Below, piece by piece: positions 1-6,744 of a stretch of DNA of 27,109 nucleotides. The stretch comes from JALYTZ01 sp036559125 (GTDB lineage: Bacteria; Vulcanimicrobiota; Vulcanimicrobiia; Vulcanimicrobiales; Vulcanimicrobiaceae). Position 1 is the first letter of the stretch; each line of letters starts with the position of its first letter. The notes beneath the pieces were generated by a model, which was given only the letters and a program-made list of their open reading frames with translations, did not search any database and was not told the DNA's origin. The stretch lies in NCBI GenBank assembly GCA_036559125.1, contig DATBTT010000001.1, positions 1-27,109 on the forward strand, read 5' to 3'. The position numbers were made by a program, and so were the translations under genes.

Positions 1-908
1 GGGCTCAACCTCGCGCTATATTCGTCGATTGTGCCACCAAATTGACCGCTGCTGGGATCACAAAACATGCCATCGACAGTCGCCTCAATAATGAATGAGC
101 AGCTTTGGCCAACACTTGCGCAGCCGGAGCACGCCTGCCCATTCGATATGTCCTCGTGCCAGCCGTCCTTGTCAGGGCCCAGATCCGTTCCCGCAGGACT
201 GGTTGAACAAACATACTTTGGCGATTTAACGTTTACGATACTGGTCGGACTTGGCGCGGGTGTGTAATGAAATACTATTGTGAATCCGCTTGGTGCTGTT
301 TGCGTGGTGAGTTCCATTGTTCGGGCAAGCGTCGGGCCTTGTACGCGAACGTAGGTGATCTGATTGCCGCCGGCGACGCTTTGGCCGTAGCCGAAATGAA
401 TCGACTCGGCCTTCAGTGCTGCGCCGGCAAACAATCCGTTGTAGATCGGTGAAGCGACGTTCTGCAGATCCGTCACAGGTAGCGTGGAAGCGAAGAACTG
501 CGTAACGCCTTCGATCGCGTCGCCGTCCGCCTGTGGCGTCGAACCCGGCGACGCGTACAGATACTTCTGCAGCGACTGCGCCTTCTTGTCATAGTCGTAC
601 GCCCAAAAGTAGTCTCGACTCGAACCGTCGCGCGTAAAGAAATCGAGTTCGTGCCCGTCGGCGTTCGGGCGTCCGTTGACGTCGGTCGGTGGCGTGAAAA
701 TCGACCACGCCGAATCGGCCTCAGCCTGCCAGCGATCGACCAGCATCTCGATCGCGGCGTGTTCGTTGTCGCGCTGGTCGAGCAATGCGTTCCATCGCAT
801 GAAGTGCTGTAACGCAAAAAAGAGCGCCGTCGTAACGACGACGGCGATGCCGATTGCGACGGTCAGCTCGACGAGCGAGAGACCTCTCTGGCGCGCCGGG
901 TGCCTCAC
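1..908 (-). CDS. Prepilin-like protein (PilW/PulJ-type), C-terminus beyond window edge
   Basis: I translated this strand by hand: the frame is open from GTG at 908 to the window edge, 302 codons, with an in-frame TGA 30 bases upstream of the GTG. The N-terminus is a short basic leader (VRHPARQRG) followed by LSLVELTVAIGIAVVV and TTALFFAL. This is a prepilin peptidase site G|LSLVE with Glu at +5, then one hydrophobic helix that would anchor the subunit in the inner membrane before assembly. The rest is a soluble domain rich in Asp, Thr, Gly and aromatics. It has a late Cys-containing stretch (YVCSTSP, CSGCASVGQSC) that could form disulfides. The large globular domain suggests a minor pseudopilin of the type II secretion or type IV pilus class (PulJ/PilW), but the family was not assigned by alignment. 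No good SD precedes the GTG. The end of the gene is not visible. Confidence 0.85.
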   Translation of the reverse strand, partial: MRHPARQRGLSLVELTVAIGIAVVVTTALFFALQHFMRWNALLDQRDNEHAAIEMLVDRWQAEADSAWSIFTPPTDVNGRPNADGHELDFFTRDGSSRDYFWAYDYDKKAQSLQKYLYASPGSTPQADGDAIEGVTQFFASTLPVTDLQNVASPIYNGLFAGAALKAESIHFGYGQSVAGGNQITYVRVQGPTLARTMELTTQTAPSGFTIVFHYTPAPSPTSIVNVKSPKYVCSTSPAGTDLGPDKDGWHEDISNGQACSGCASVGQSCSFIIEATVDGMFCDPSSGQFGGTIDEYSARLS

Positions 909-1001
909 GGTCGCACCAGTACCCGCATTCGCGCCTCAAAGGACCCCTGACGCAAGATTCGGGTGGCCGCGCGGTGTACGCGGAGCTACACTTGGAGAAC
1001 G

Positions 1002-1838
1002 ATGAGCACCGATTACGAGCGGATCGCCGAAGCGATCGATTACCTCAGCAGGCATGCCGCAGAGCAACCGCTACTCGAAGAAGTCGCCGAATCAATCGGC
1101 GTCAGTCCCTTCCATTTCCAGCGCACGTTTCGTCGCTGGGCCGGAATCACGCCCAAGCAGTTTCTGCAGTTTCTTACGCTCGAACACGCAAAGGAACTGC
1201 TCGACCAGCGCCACAGCGTCCTCGACGTCGCGTTTGAAACCGGGCTTTCGAGTCCGGCACGCGTGCACGATCACTTCGTCACGCTCGAAGCGGTAACGCC
1301 GGGTGAATACAAAGGGCACGGCGCCGGTCTGCTCATTCGCTATGGCACGGCGACGACACTTTTCGGCGAAGCCTTTATCGCGCAAACCGAACGCGGCATC
1401 TGCGCGTTCGCCTTCCTCGATACCGATTTGCAGCAGCAAATCGACGACCTGCACGCACAATGGGAGTCGGCGGAATTGATTCGCGACGACGCCGCCGCGC
1501 AAACCGTAGCCGATCGCCTTTTCGATCCGGCGGCCGCCGGGACGAACGAACCGTTGCGCGTCGTCGCGCGCGGAACGAACTTTCAGGTGCGCGTCTGGCG
1601 CGCGTTATTGGAAATCCCCTTCGGCGAAGTTCGCAGCTACGAGCAACTCGCGACAGCCATGGGCGATCCGAAAGCGGCGCGCGCGGTCGGCAACGCGCTC
1701 GCGCGCAATACCGTCGGGTATCTCATACCGTGTCATCGCGTCATTCTGAGTACGGGCGCCGTCGGCAACTACCGCTGGGCGCCGCACCGTAAACGCGCGC
1801 TTCTCGCGTGGGAAGCGGCACGGAACACACCGGCATAG
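1002..1838 (+). CDS. AraC-type HTH fused to methylated-DNA--cysteine alkyltransferase (Ada-like, no N-terminal zinc domain)
   Basis: 278 residues from ATG 1002, chosen because GGAG lies 5 bases upstream; an in-frame ATG at 963 has weaker context. Residues about 5-105 are an AraC-family double HTH (SIGVSPFHFQRTFRRWAGITP, then SVLDVAFETGLSSPARVHDHF). Residues about 185-275 are the O6-alkylguanine-DNA methyltransferase domain: FQVRVWRALLEIPFGEVRSY, then active-site PCHRV with the acceptor Cys at 244. The middle region (115-175) is like the MGMT N-terminal ribonuclease-like fold. Compared with E. coli Ada it lacks the N-terminal zinc/phosphotriester domain. It should repair O6-alkylguanine, but cannot be activated by methyl transfer to an N-terminal Cys in the classical way. 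The AraC half may regulate transcription by another route or help DNA binding. It lies divergently from the prepilin gene and just before panB. Confidence 0.9.
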   Translation: MSTDYERIAEAIDYLSRHAAEQPLLEEVAESIGVSPFHFQRTFRRWAGITPKQFLQFLTLEHAKELLDQRHSVLDVAFETGLSSPARVHDHFVTLEAVTPGEYKGHGAGLLIRYGTATTLFGEAFIAQTERGICAFAFLDTDLQQQIDDLHAQWESAELIRDDAAAQTVADRLFDPAAAGTNEPLRVVARGTNFQVRVWRALLEIPFGEVRSYEQLATAMGDPKAARAVGNALARNTVGYLIPCHRVILSTGAVGNYRWAPHRKRALLAWEAARNTPA

Positions 1839-1882
1839 ACCGTGCGGGGCCCGGAGGAGTACGCGCAGAAGGGCCTTCGACC

Positions 1883-2722
1883 GTGACAATTCCAACGAAC
1901 GTCCTGCCTGAGAACGCCGAAGCGCGTCCCTACGTACCGGCGAAAGGCGCCGCCATGCGCCGCCTGACGGCCGGCGCGATCGCCCGTCGCAAAGGCAAAG
2001 CTATCTTCCCGGTCGTGACCGCATACGACGCTCCGTTCGGGCGCTTCGCCGAGGAGGCCGGCATCGACGTCGTGCTGGTCGGCGATAGTCTCGGGAACGT
2101 GGTGCTCGGCTACGACGAAACGACGCCCGTCACGCTCGAAGACATGATCCATCACGCGCAAGCCGTCGTGCGCGGCACGACGCGCGCGCATGTCATGGTG
2201 GATTTGCCGTTTGGTTCGTATCAAGTCAGCGACGAGGATGCCGTGCGCAGTTCGATTCGCCTGGTCAAAGAAGGCGGCGCGTGCTCCGTTAAAATGGAAG
2301 GCGGCGAACACGTTGCCGAGCGCATCGCGGCGATCGTCGGCGCGGGCATTCCCGTCGTCGGTCACATCGGCGTCACGCCGCAGACCGCCGGCCTGGGACC
2401 CGGCTACAAACAGCGCACCAATCGCGCGCAATTAATCGCCGACGCGAAAGCCGTCGAAGCCGCCGGTGCATACGCAATCGTACTTGAAGTAATCGATCAC
2501 GAGATCGCGCGCGACATCACCGACACGCTCAAAATCCCGACGATCGGCATCGGCGCCGGCCCGCACTGCGACTCGCAAGTGCTCGTCATCTACGATCTAC
2601 TCGGCCTCTACGAACACGCCCCGAGTTTCGTCAAACGCTACGCTCAAATCGGCACGGCTGCAACCGAAGCGTTACGCACCTATGCCGAAGACGTGCGCCA
2701 AAAACACTTCCCCGAATCGTAA
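1883..2722 (+). CDS. panB: 3-methyl-2-oxobutanoate hydroxymethyltransferase
   Basis: Ketopantoate hydroxymethyltransferase, the first committed step of pantothenate/CoA synthesis (alpha-ketoisovalerate plus methylene-THF). Family signatures run through the whole protein: TAYDAPFGRFAEEAGIDVVLVGDSLGNV, the TTPVTLEDMIHHAQAV segment, VKMEGGE, PVVGHIGVTPQ and IPTIGIGAGPHCDSQVLV. This is the Mg-binding TIM-barrel family. The start is uncertain. GTG 1883 (279 aa) has AGAAGGG nine bases upstream. ATG 1955 (MRRLTAGAIARRKGK, 255 aa) is closer to the usual family N-terminus. ATG 1808 would overlap the preceding gene by 31 bases. A GGAGGAG at 1853-1859 has no start at a normal distance. It follows the Ada-like gene by 44 bases and is probably co-transcribed. 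Downstream it converges on purF across a repeat cluster. Confidence 0.93.
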   Translation: MTIPTNVLPENAEARPYVPAKGAAMRRLTAGAIARRKGKAIFPVVTAYDAPFGRFAEEAGIDVVLVGDSLGNVVLGYDETTPVTLEDMIHHAQAVVRGTTRAHVMVDLPFGSYQVSDEDAVRSSIRLVKEGGACSVKMEGGEHVAERIAAIVGAGIPVVGHIGVTPQTAGLGPGYKQRTNRAQLIADAKAVEAAGAYAIVLEVIDHEIARDITDTLKIPTIGIGAGPHCDSQVLVIYDLLGLYEHAPSFVKRYAQIGTAATEALRTYAEDVRQKHFPES

Positions 2723-2747
2723 GCGCTCCGAACGGCAAGCGACCCGT

Positions 2748-2864
2748 GCTTCGACAAGCTCAGCATGACGGCGCGGCCCGTGCACCGACAAGCTTGGCAT
2801 GACAGCCGTCACCCTGAGCCTGTCGAAGGGCGAGCTTGTCGAAGGGCGAGCTTGTCGACTGTCG
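2748..2864. repeat. Intergenic palindromic repeat cluster between panB and purF
   Basis: This cluster fills the gap between two convergent genes. It holds one copy of GCTTCGACAAGCTCAGCATG (2748-), a decayed copy near 2787, and the opposite-orientation copy CACCCTGAGCCTGTCGAAGG (from 2810). The last is followed by a 16-base unit (GCGAGCTTGTCGAAGG type) in tandem. Opposite copies can pair into a long stem, so the cluster may act as a bidirectional terminator or mRNA 3' stabiliser. There is no U-tract. The same core recurs in five other places in this window. Confidence 0.8.
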
Positions 2865-2868
2865 GACG

Positions 2869-4236
2869 TTACGCGAGGACGCGTGGAGTGAACGCGGCGG
2901 GGAGGTTTGGATACGTGCCGTTGAGACAGCCGAGGCACATTTCTTCGCCTTTGCGCTCGGTGGCCTCAATCAAGCCTTCGATGCTTAGATAGCCGAGCGA
3001 ATCCGCGCCGATCTTCTCGCGAATCTCCTCGACCGAATAGTTTGCTGCGATGAGTTCGTCGTAGCTGGCCATGTCGACGCCGTGATAGCACGGATGTTTG
3101 ATCGGCGGCGACGTAACGCGCACGTGAATCTCGCGCGCTCCCGCTTCGCGCAGTAGCTGCACGATGCGCGGTGTCGTGGTGCCGCGCACGATCGAGTCGT
3201 CGACGACGATAATGCGACGGTCGCGCAGATTCTCGACGACCGGATTGAATTTCATCTGCACGCCGCGGCTGCGGCTCTTCGGATCGGGACTGATAAACGT
3301 GCGTCCGATATAGCGATTCTTTATCAGGCCCTCGACGTACGGTAAGCCGCTCTCGTCGGCGTATCCAATTCCACCGGGGACCGCCGAATCCGGAATCGCC
3401 ATCACGACGTCCGCGTCGACCGGATGCTCCTTGGCCAGCTGCTGGCCCATCCTATAGCGCGCCATGTAAATCGATTTCCCGTTGAGTTGGGAATCGGGTC
3501 GCGCAAAATAGATATACTCAAACATACACAGCGCAGCCGGTTCCTGCACGGGAACGTGGCGCGATTCGAGGACGCCGTCTTTGGTAACGCGCACTATTTC
3601 GCCGGCGTCGATCTCGCGCACGAACTCCGCACCTATCGTCGAGAGCGCGCAGGTTTCCGACGCAACCGCGTATCCGCCTTCGGGAAACTTGCCCAAGCAG
3701 AGCGGCCGCACGCCCCATGGATCGCGAAAGGCATAGAGTTCGTCGTCCGTGCACAGCACGATCGAATACGCGCCGCGAGCGCGCCGTATCACCGAATCGA
3801 TGCGCTCGGACATGGTACCCGGCGCCTCGACGATGAGCTTGGCCATCACTTCGGAGTCCGACGTCGCTTGCAGCGTGACGGCTGGCGAAAGCGTCTCGCG
3901 CAATTCGTCGGTATTCGTGAGGTTGCCGTTGTGCGCGAACGCGAAATCGCCGAGCTCGGTGCGCTCGAGCAGCGGTTGCGCGTTGACGACGATCGACGAG
4001 CCGGTCGTCGAGTATCGCGTGTGTCCGACGGCGATGTGGCCGGTGAGCGGCGCTAAGACTTCTTCATCGAAAATCTGGCCGATCAAGCCCATGTCTTTGT
4101 GCGAACGGATCGTCGTACCATCGGCGGCGGCGATGCCGGCCGACTCCTGTCCGCGATGCTGCAGCGCGAATAATGCGAAGAATCCTAGCCGTGCGGCTTC
4201 ACGGCCAGGTGCGAAGACACCGGCGATGCCGCACAT
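2869..4236 (-). CDS. purF: Amidophosphoribosyltransferase (Fe-S type)
   Basis: Glutamine PRPP amidotransferase, the first step of de novo purine synthesis (PRPP plus Gln to phosphoribosylamine). The 455-residue protein begins directly MCGIAGVF, so Cys2 is the N-terminal nucleophile after Met removal and there is no propeptide. The glutaminase domain (1-235) has HTRYSTTG and AHNGNLTN. The PRTase domain has the PRPP loop VVDDSIVRGTT (344-354). Cys237, Cys383, Cys434 and Cys437 (CMFEYIYFARPDS, HPCYHG, CLGC) match the four ligands of the 4Fe-4S cluster of the B. subtilis-type enzyme, so this is the oxygen-labile Fe-S form and not the E. coli form. A possible SD (GAGGA) lies about 12 bases before ATG. 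It is separated from the main pur cluster and follows the BI-1 family gene by 70 bases. Confidence 0.97.
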   Translation of the reverse strand: MCGIAGVFAPGREAARLGFFALFALQHRGQESAGIAAADGTTIRSHKDMGLIGQIFDEEVLAPLTGHIAVGHTRYSTTGSSIVVNAQPLLERTELGDFAFAHNGNLTNTDELRETLSPAVTLQATSDSEVMAKLIVEAPGTMSERIDSVIRRARGAYSIVLCTDDELYAFRDPWGVRPLCLGKFPEGGYAVASETCALSTIGAEFVREIDAGEIVRVTKDGVLESRHVPVQEPAALCMFEYIYFARPDSQLNGKSIYMARYRMGQQLAKEHPVDADVVMAIPDSAVPGGIGYADESGLPYVEGLIKNRYIGRTFISPDPKSRSRGVQMKFNPVVENLRDRRIIVVDDSIVRGTTTPRIVQLLREAGAREIHVRVTSPPIKHPCYHGVDMASYDELIAANYSVEEIREKIGADSLGYLSIEGLIEATERKGEEMCLGCLNGTYPNLPAAFTPRVLA

Positions 4237-4306
4237 GTTTTACCAGATTCCTCGAACGATCACTATCTACTGATTCTAGACCGGAGCGCGCTCTTCCGGC
4301 ACTCCT

Positions 4307-4975
4307 TCAGTCGTTACTGCGCCGTCCTCCGAAGATTTGCAGCAGCGCCAAGAAGATGTTGATCGCGTCGAGGTAGATCTGCACGGCTAACTGGACGGGC
4401 GTAAAGCCGTCGCCGCCGGCGCGAATGCGCGCAAAATCGATCAGAACCAGTCCTGAAAAGATGACCAGCGTAAGCCAGGAGTAGACCGTGGGATGAATCC
4501 AGTGCGTGAAAGCCGACACGACGCCGACCAGCACCAAGGCAATCAGCGCCCCGAATGCTATTCCGGAAAAACGTCGCAGGTCTAGCCCGGTCGCATAAAC
4601 GATCGCGCCGAGTCCGAACATCCCGATCGCAGTGGTCGATGCTGCCTCGGTGACGACCGACGGGCCGATCGTTTGCACGTAGTGCCCGATAACCGGCGCG
4701 ATACCCACGCCCTCGAGGAATGTGAATACGTAAAAAAGCGCAAGCGAAAGCGCGGGGTTAGCCCGCGTGCCGTTGATTGCGAACAAGAGCACGAAGCCCA
4801 CGATCATGGCGATCAGCCCGAGTCCGAAGCCCGAGTTCTGGAACAGATAGGCCGCAAAAGCGGTGATGATGAGCCCGAGCCCCGTAATCCCGAGCACCTG
4901 CCCGAGCAAGGCCGGAACCGGTATAGCCGGCGCGCTCGATGCGTACCGAGCCTGCGATTGAAAGCGATATCCCAT
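4307..4975 (-). CDS. Bax inhibitor-1 (BI-1/YccA/YbhL) family membrane protein
   Basis: 222 residues, almost entirely hydrophobic, with about seven membrane segments (near 25-45, 53-70, 78-95, 110-130, 138-158, 165-180 and 195-215). The C-terminus has the family hallmark: a buried acidic helix (LVLIDFARIR), then LAVQIYLDAINIFLALLQIFGGRR. Known members are pH-sensitive calcium leak channels, and YccA modulates FtsH. Which role applies here cannot be told from sequence. AGGA lies four bases before the ATG. It reads into purF with a 70-base gap but has no evident functional link to purines. Confidence 0.9.
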   Translation of the reverse strand: MGYRFQSQARYASSAPAIPVPALLGQVLGITGLGLIITAFAAYLFQNSGFGLGLIAMIVGFVLLFAINGTRANPALSLALFYVFTFLEGVGIAPVIGHYVQTIGPSVVTEAASTTAIGMFGLGAIVYATGLDLRRFSGIAFGALIALVLVGVVSAFTHWIHPTVYSWLTLVIFSGLVLIDFARIRAGGDGFTPVQLAVQIYLDAINIFLALLQIFGGRRSND

Positions 4976-4997
4976 GCAATCCTACTAACCCCCGCCC

Positions 4998-5222
4998 CCC
5001 GCCGAAGTTTCATCCCCCACCCCAGGCTTAGGCAACCTCAGGCTGACAAGTCACCCGGGCCATGGCTCCCCGCCCACGCCGAAGTTTCATCCCCGGGCTT
5101 CGACAAGTTCAGCCTGACAAGTCACTTGCGCCAAGGCTCCCAGTCACCCTGAGCTCGTCGAAGGCGCGTCACCACGGGGCCGAACTTGGAGCCCCGTCAT
5201 CCTGAGCCTGTCGAAGGACGCC
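4998..5222. repeat. Intergenic repeat region with degenerate tandem duplication
   Basis: This non-coding stretch lies between two divergent genes. CGCCGAAGTTTCATCCCC occurs at 5001 and again at 5077, each followed by a related segment ending in CTGACAAGTCAC, so a unit of about 76 bases has been duplicated and has diverged. Inside it are copies of the repeat family seen elsewhere: CTTCGACAAGTTCAGCCTG near 5099, CACCCTGAGCTCGTCGAAGG near 5144, and CATCCTGAGCCTGTCGAAGG near 5198. Open frames across it encode only repeat-derived peptides. I see no gene here. Confidence 0.75.
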
Positions 5223-5246
5223 GTAGAAAGCACGGGCGGCTTTCAC

Positions 5247-5275
5247 TTGTATCGAACGTATGTTCGAGGTATGAT
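5247..5275 (+). promoter_or_regulatory. Promoter of the SplB-like gene, probably leaderless
   Basis: A -35-like TTGTAT (5247-5252) and a good -10 TATGAT (5270-5275) are separated by exactly 17 bases. Transcription would start about seven bases after the -10, which is the A of ATG at 5282, so the mRNA would have no leader. The SOS box occupies nearly the whole spacer. The assignment rests on spacing and motif only. Confidence 0.65.
5253..5266. promoter_or_regulatory. LexA (SOS) box, CGAAC-N4-GTTCG
   Basis: CGAACGTATGTTCG is a perfect match to the Gram-positive/mycobacterial LexA operator CGAACN4GTTCG, extended by T/A to a 16-base palindrome. It sits between the -35 and -10 boxes, where a bound repressor would block RNA polymerase. 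It is the only full match I noticed in the window. Confidence 0.8.
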
Positions 5276-5281
5276 GCTCGC

Positions 5282-6166
5282 ATGCGTGAAGTGGACGTCA
5301 TCGAGGCCCCGGCCAAATCGATCCTCAACCGAGTCGAAGGCATGCCGTTCGCCTGGTCCATCAATCCGTATCGCGGGTGCTATCATCAGTGCGTCTTTTG
5401 CTATGCGCGCCGGACGCATTCGTTCCTCGACGAGGACGGCGTGGATCGCTGGGGCAGCCGCATCTTCGTGAAGACCAACGCCCCCGCAGTCCTCCGAAGC
5501 GAACTCGCCAAACGCAATTGGAAGCATGATCCGGTCGCGATCGGGACGGTGACCGATCCCTATCAACCGCTCGAAGGCTCGTACCGCTTGACGCGCGGGA
5601 TTCTCGAAGCGCTGCGCGATTACGAAACGCCGGCCACGCTCATCACGCGCTCGCCTCTGGTCGTGCGCGATATCGACGTGTTGCAGCAGCTCGCGCGAAT
5701 AGCCGGCGTCCATGTTTCGATAAGCATCGCCACGGTCGACGCGACCCTCGCCCGCCAGATCGAACCCACGGTCGCGCCGCCGGCCCAACGCCTGCGCGCG
5801 GTCCGCCTCTTAAGCGAAGCCGGCATTCCGGTCAACGTGGCGCTCGCACCGGTGCTCCCACATATTACCGACGGCGACGACAATATCGAAGCGGTCATCG
5901 CCGCCGCGCGCGATGCCGGCGCCCGAAAAATCTGGCATAATACGCTCTACCTGCACGAAGTCACACGCGACGCATTTTTCAACTTCTTGCGAGCAAAGCG
6001 GCCGGACTTACTCGCGCAATACGCATCCGACTTCAAGGGAAAGTACGCGCCGCGCGCGGTACACGATAGCATCAGCGATCGCGTGAAACAATTCCTGCGG
6101 TCCATGCCGATGCAACCACCCCCGGCCATCGAACCCCACATTGTTCGACAACTGAGCCTAATATAG
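5282..6166 (+). CDS. Radical SAM protein, SplB/Rv2578c-like (COG1533 group)
   Basis: 294 residues from ATG 5282. The longer frame back to 5186 is encoded by the repeat and is not credible. Near the N-terminus, NPYRGCYHQCVFCYAR contains the CxxxCxxC motif (Cys33, Cys37, Cys40) that binds the 4Fe-4S cluster and S-adenosylmethionine. GTVTDPYQPLE, TLITRSPLVVRD and VHVSISIATVD are typical of the spore photoproduct lyase-like/Rv2578c branch. Spore photoproduct lyase reverses a UV thymine lesion. The exact substrate of the non-spore branch is not established to my knowledge, so DNA repair is an inference, supported here by the LexA box in the promoter. I recall that the mycobacterial homologue Rv2578c is also in the LexA regulon. 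The following VOC gene may be co-transcribed (29-base gap). Confidence 0.88.
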   Translation: MREVDVIEAPAKSILNRVEGMPFAWSINPYRGCYHQCVFCYARRTHSFLDEDGVDRWGSRIFVKTNAPAVLRSELAKRNWKHDPVAIGTVTDPYQPLEGSYRLTRGILEALRDYETPATLITRSPLVVRDIDVLQQLARIAGVHVSISIATVDATLARQIEPTVAPPAQRLRAVRLLSEAGIPVNVALAPVLPHITDGDDNIEAVIAAARDAGARKIWHNTLYLHEVTRDAFFNFLRAKRPDLLAQYASDFKGKYAPRAVHDSISDRVKQFLRSMPMQPPPAIEPHIVRQLSLI

Positions 6167-6195
6167 CAAACCAACAGAGTGCGAAAGGAAGTCCA

Positions 6196-6567
6196 ATGAA
6201 AGTCTCCGGGATCGACGCGACGTACTACATCGTAAAAGACGTCACAGCCCTAACCCCGTTTTACGCAGACCTGCTTGGCGCCCAGCCCGACGCACATTGG
6301 GAGAATCAGCTCAGCGAATGGACGTTCGCCGATGGAAACAGCTTCGGGCTCTATCAGACTTCATCAGGAGACAAAGTAGCAAACGGCTGCGTCATGTTTG
6401 CCGTCGACGACGTCGCCGCCGCCGTCGCCGCCGGTAAATCGCGCAACGTTCACTTCCATGAAGACGGCGCCGTCACCGATACACCGGCCTGCCACATGGC
6501 CTTCGGCGAAGACCCCGACGGCAATCAATTCATCCTCCATAAACGCAAAGCCGAGACCGCCGGATGA
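6196..6567 (+). CDS. VOC superfamily (glyoxalase/bleomycin-resistance-like) protein
   Basis: 123 residues and a single VOC module made of two beta-alpha-beta-beta-beta halves. The first half is MKVSGIDATYYIVKDVTALTPFYADLLGAQ. The second starts near residue 65 (GCVMFAVDDVAAAVAAG) and ends ACHMAFGEDPDGNQFILHKRK, the usual closing DPDGN signature with a late acidic metal-ligand region. AAAGGAAG precedes the ATG. The substrate cannot be predicted; such proteins act as isomerases, dioxygenases or drug-binding proteins. It lies 29 bases after the SplB-like gene and converges on the remnant of another VOC gene. Confidence 0.85.
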   Translation: MKVSGIDATYYIVKDVTALTPFYADLLGAQPDAHWENQLSEWTFADGNSFGLYQTSSGDKVANGCVMFAVDDVAAAVAAGKSRNVHFHEDGAVTDTPACHMAFGEDPDGNQFILHKRKAETAG

Positions 6568-6572
6568 GACAG

Positions 6573-6743
6573 TCACGGATGACTTACTATGTTGAGGACG
6601 TGACCATCGGGATCGCGCACGAAGAAGCGGCGCACTCCCCATGGCTCGTCGGTAAGCGGATGCACGATCTCCGCACCGAGCCGGACTGCGGATTCGTAGG
6701 CTGCATTCACGTCGTCCACTTCGATCGACGCGTCTGGATTTGT
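6573..6743 (-). pseudogene. C-terminal remnant of a VOC-family gene
   Basis: On the minus strand, directly after the purD stop, a frame reads TNPDASIEVDDVNAAYESAV, then RLGAEIVHPLTDEPWGVRRF, then FVRDPDGHVLNIVSHP and TGA. This is the second half of a VOC protein, with its closing RDPDGH motif. The first half is missing: upstream the frame runs into purD in a different phase and there is no ATG. The nearest starts are GTG codons that would give about 40 residues. It looks like a deletion that joined purD to the tail of an old VOC gene. It ends 5 bases from the stop of the intact convergent VOC gene at 6196-6567. Confidence 0.7.
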
Positions 6744-6744
6744 T

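Noticed and set aside
2765..2992. Small peptides rich in HPEPVEG or RQAQGD
   Set aside because: They are translations of the intergenic repeat, not genes. The exception is the part that lies inside ribH.
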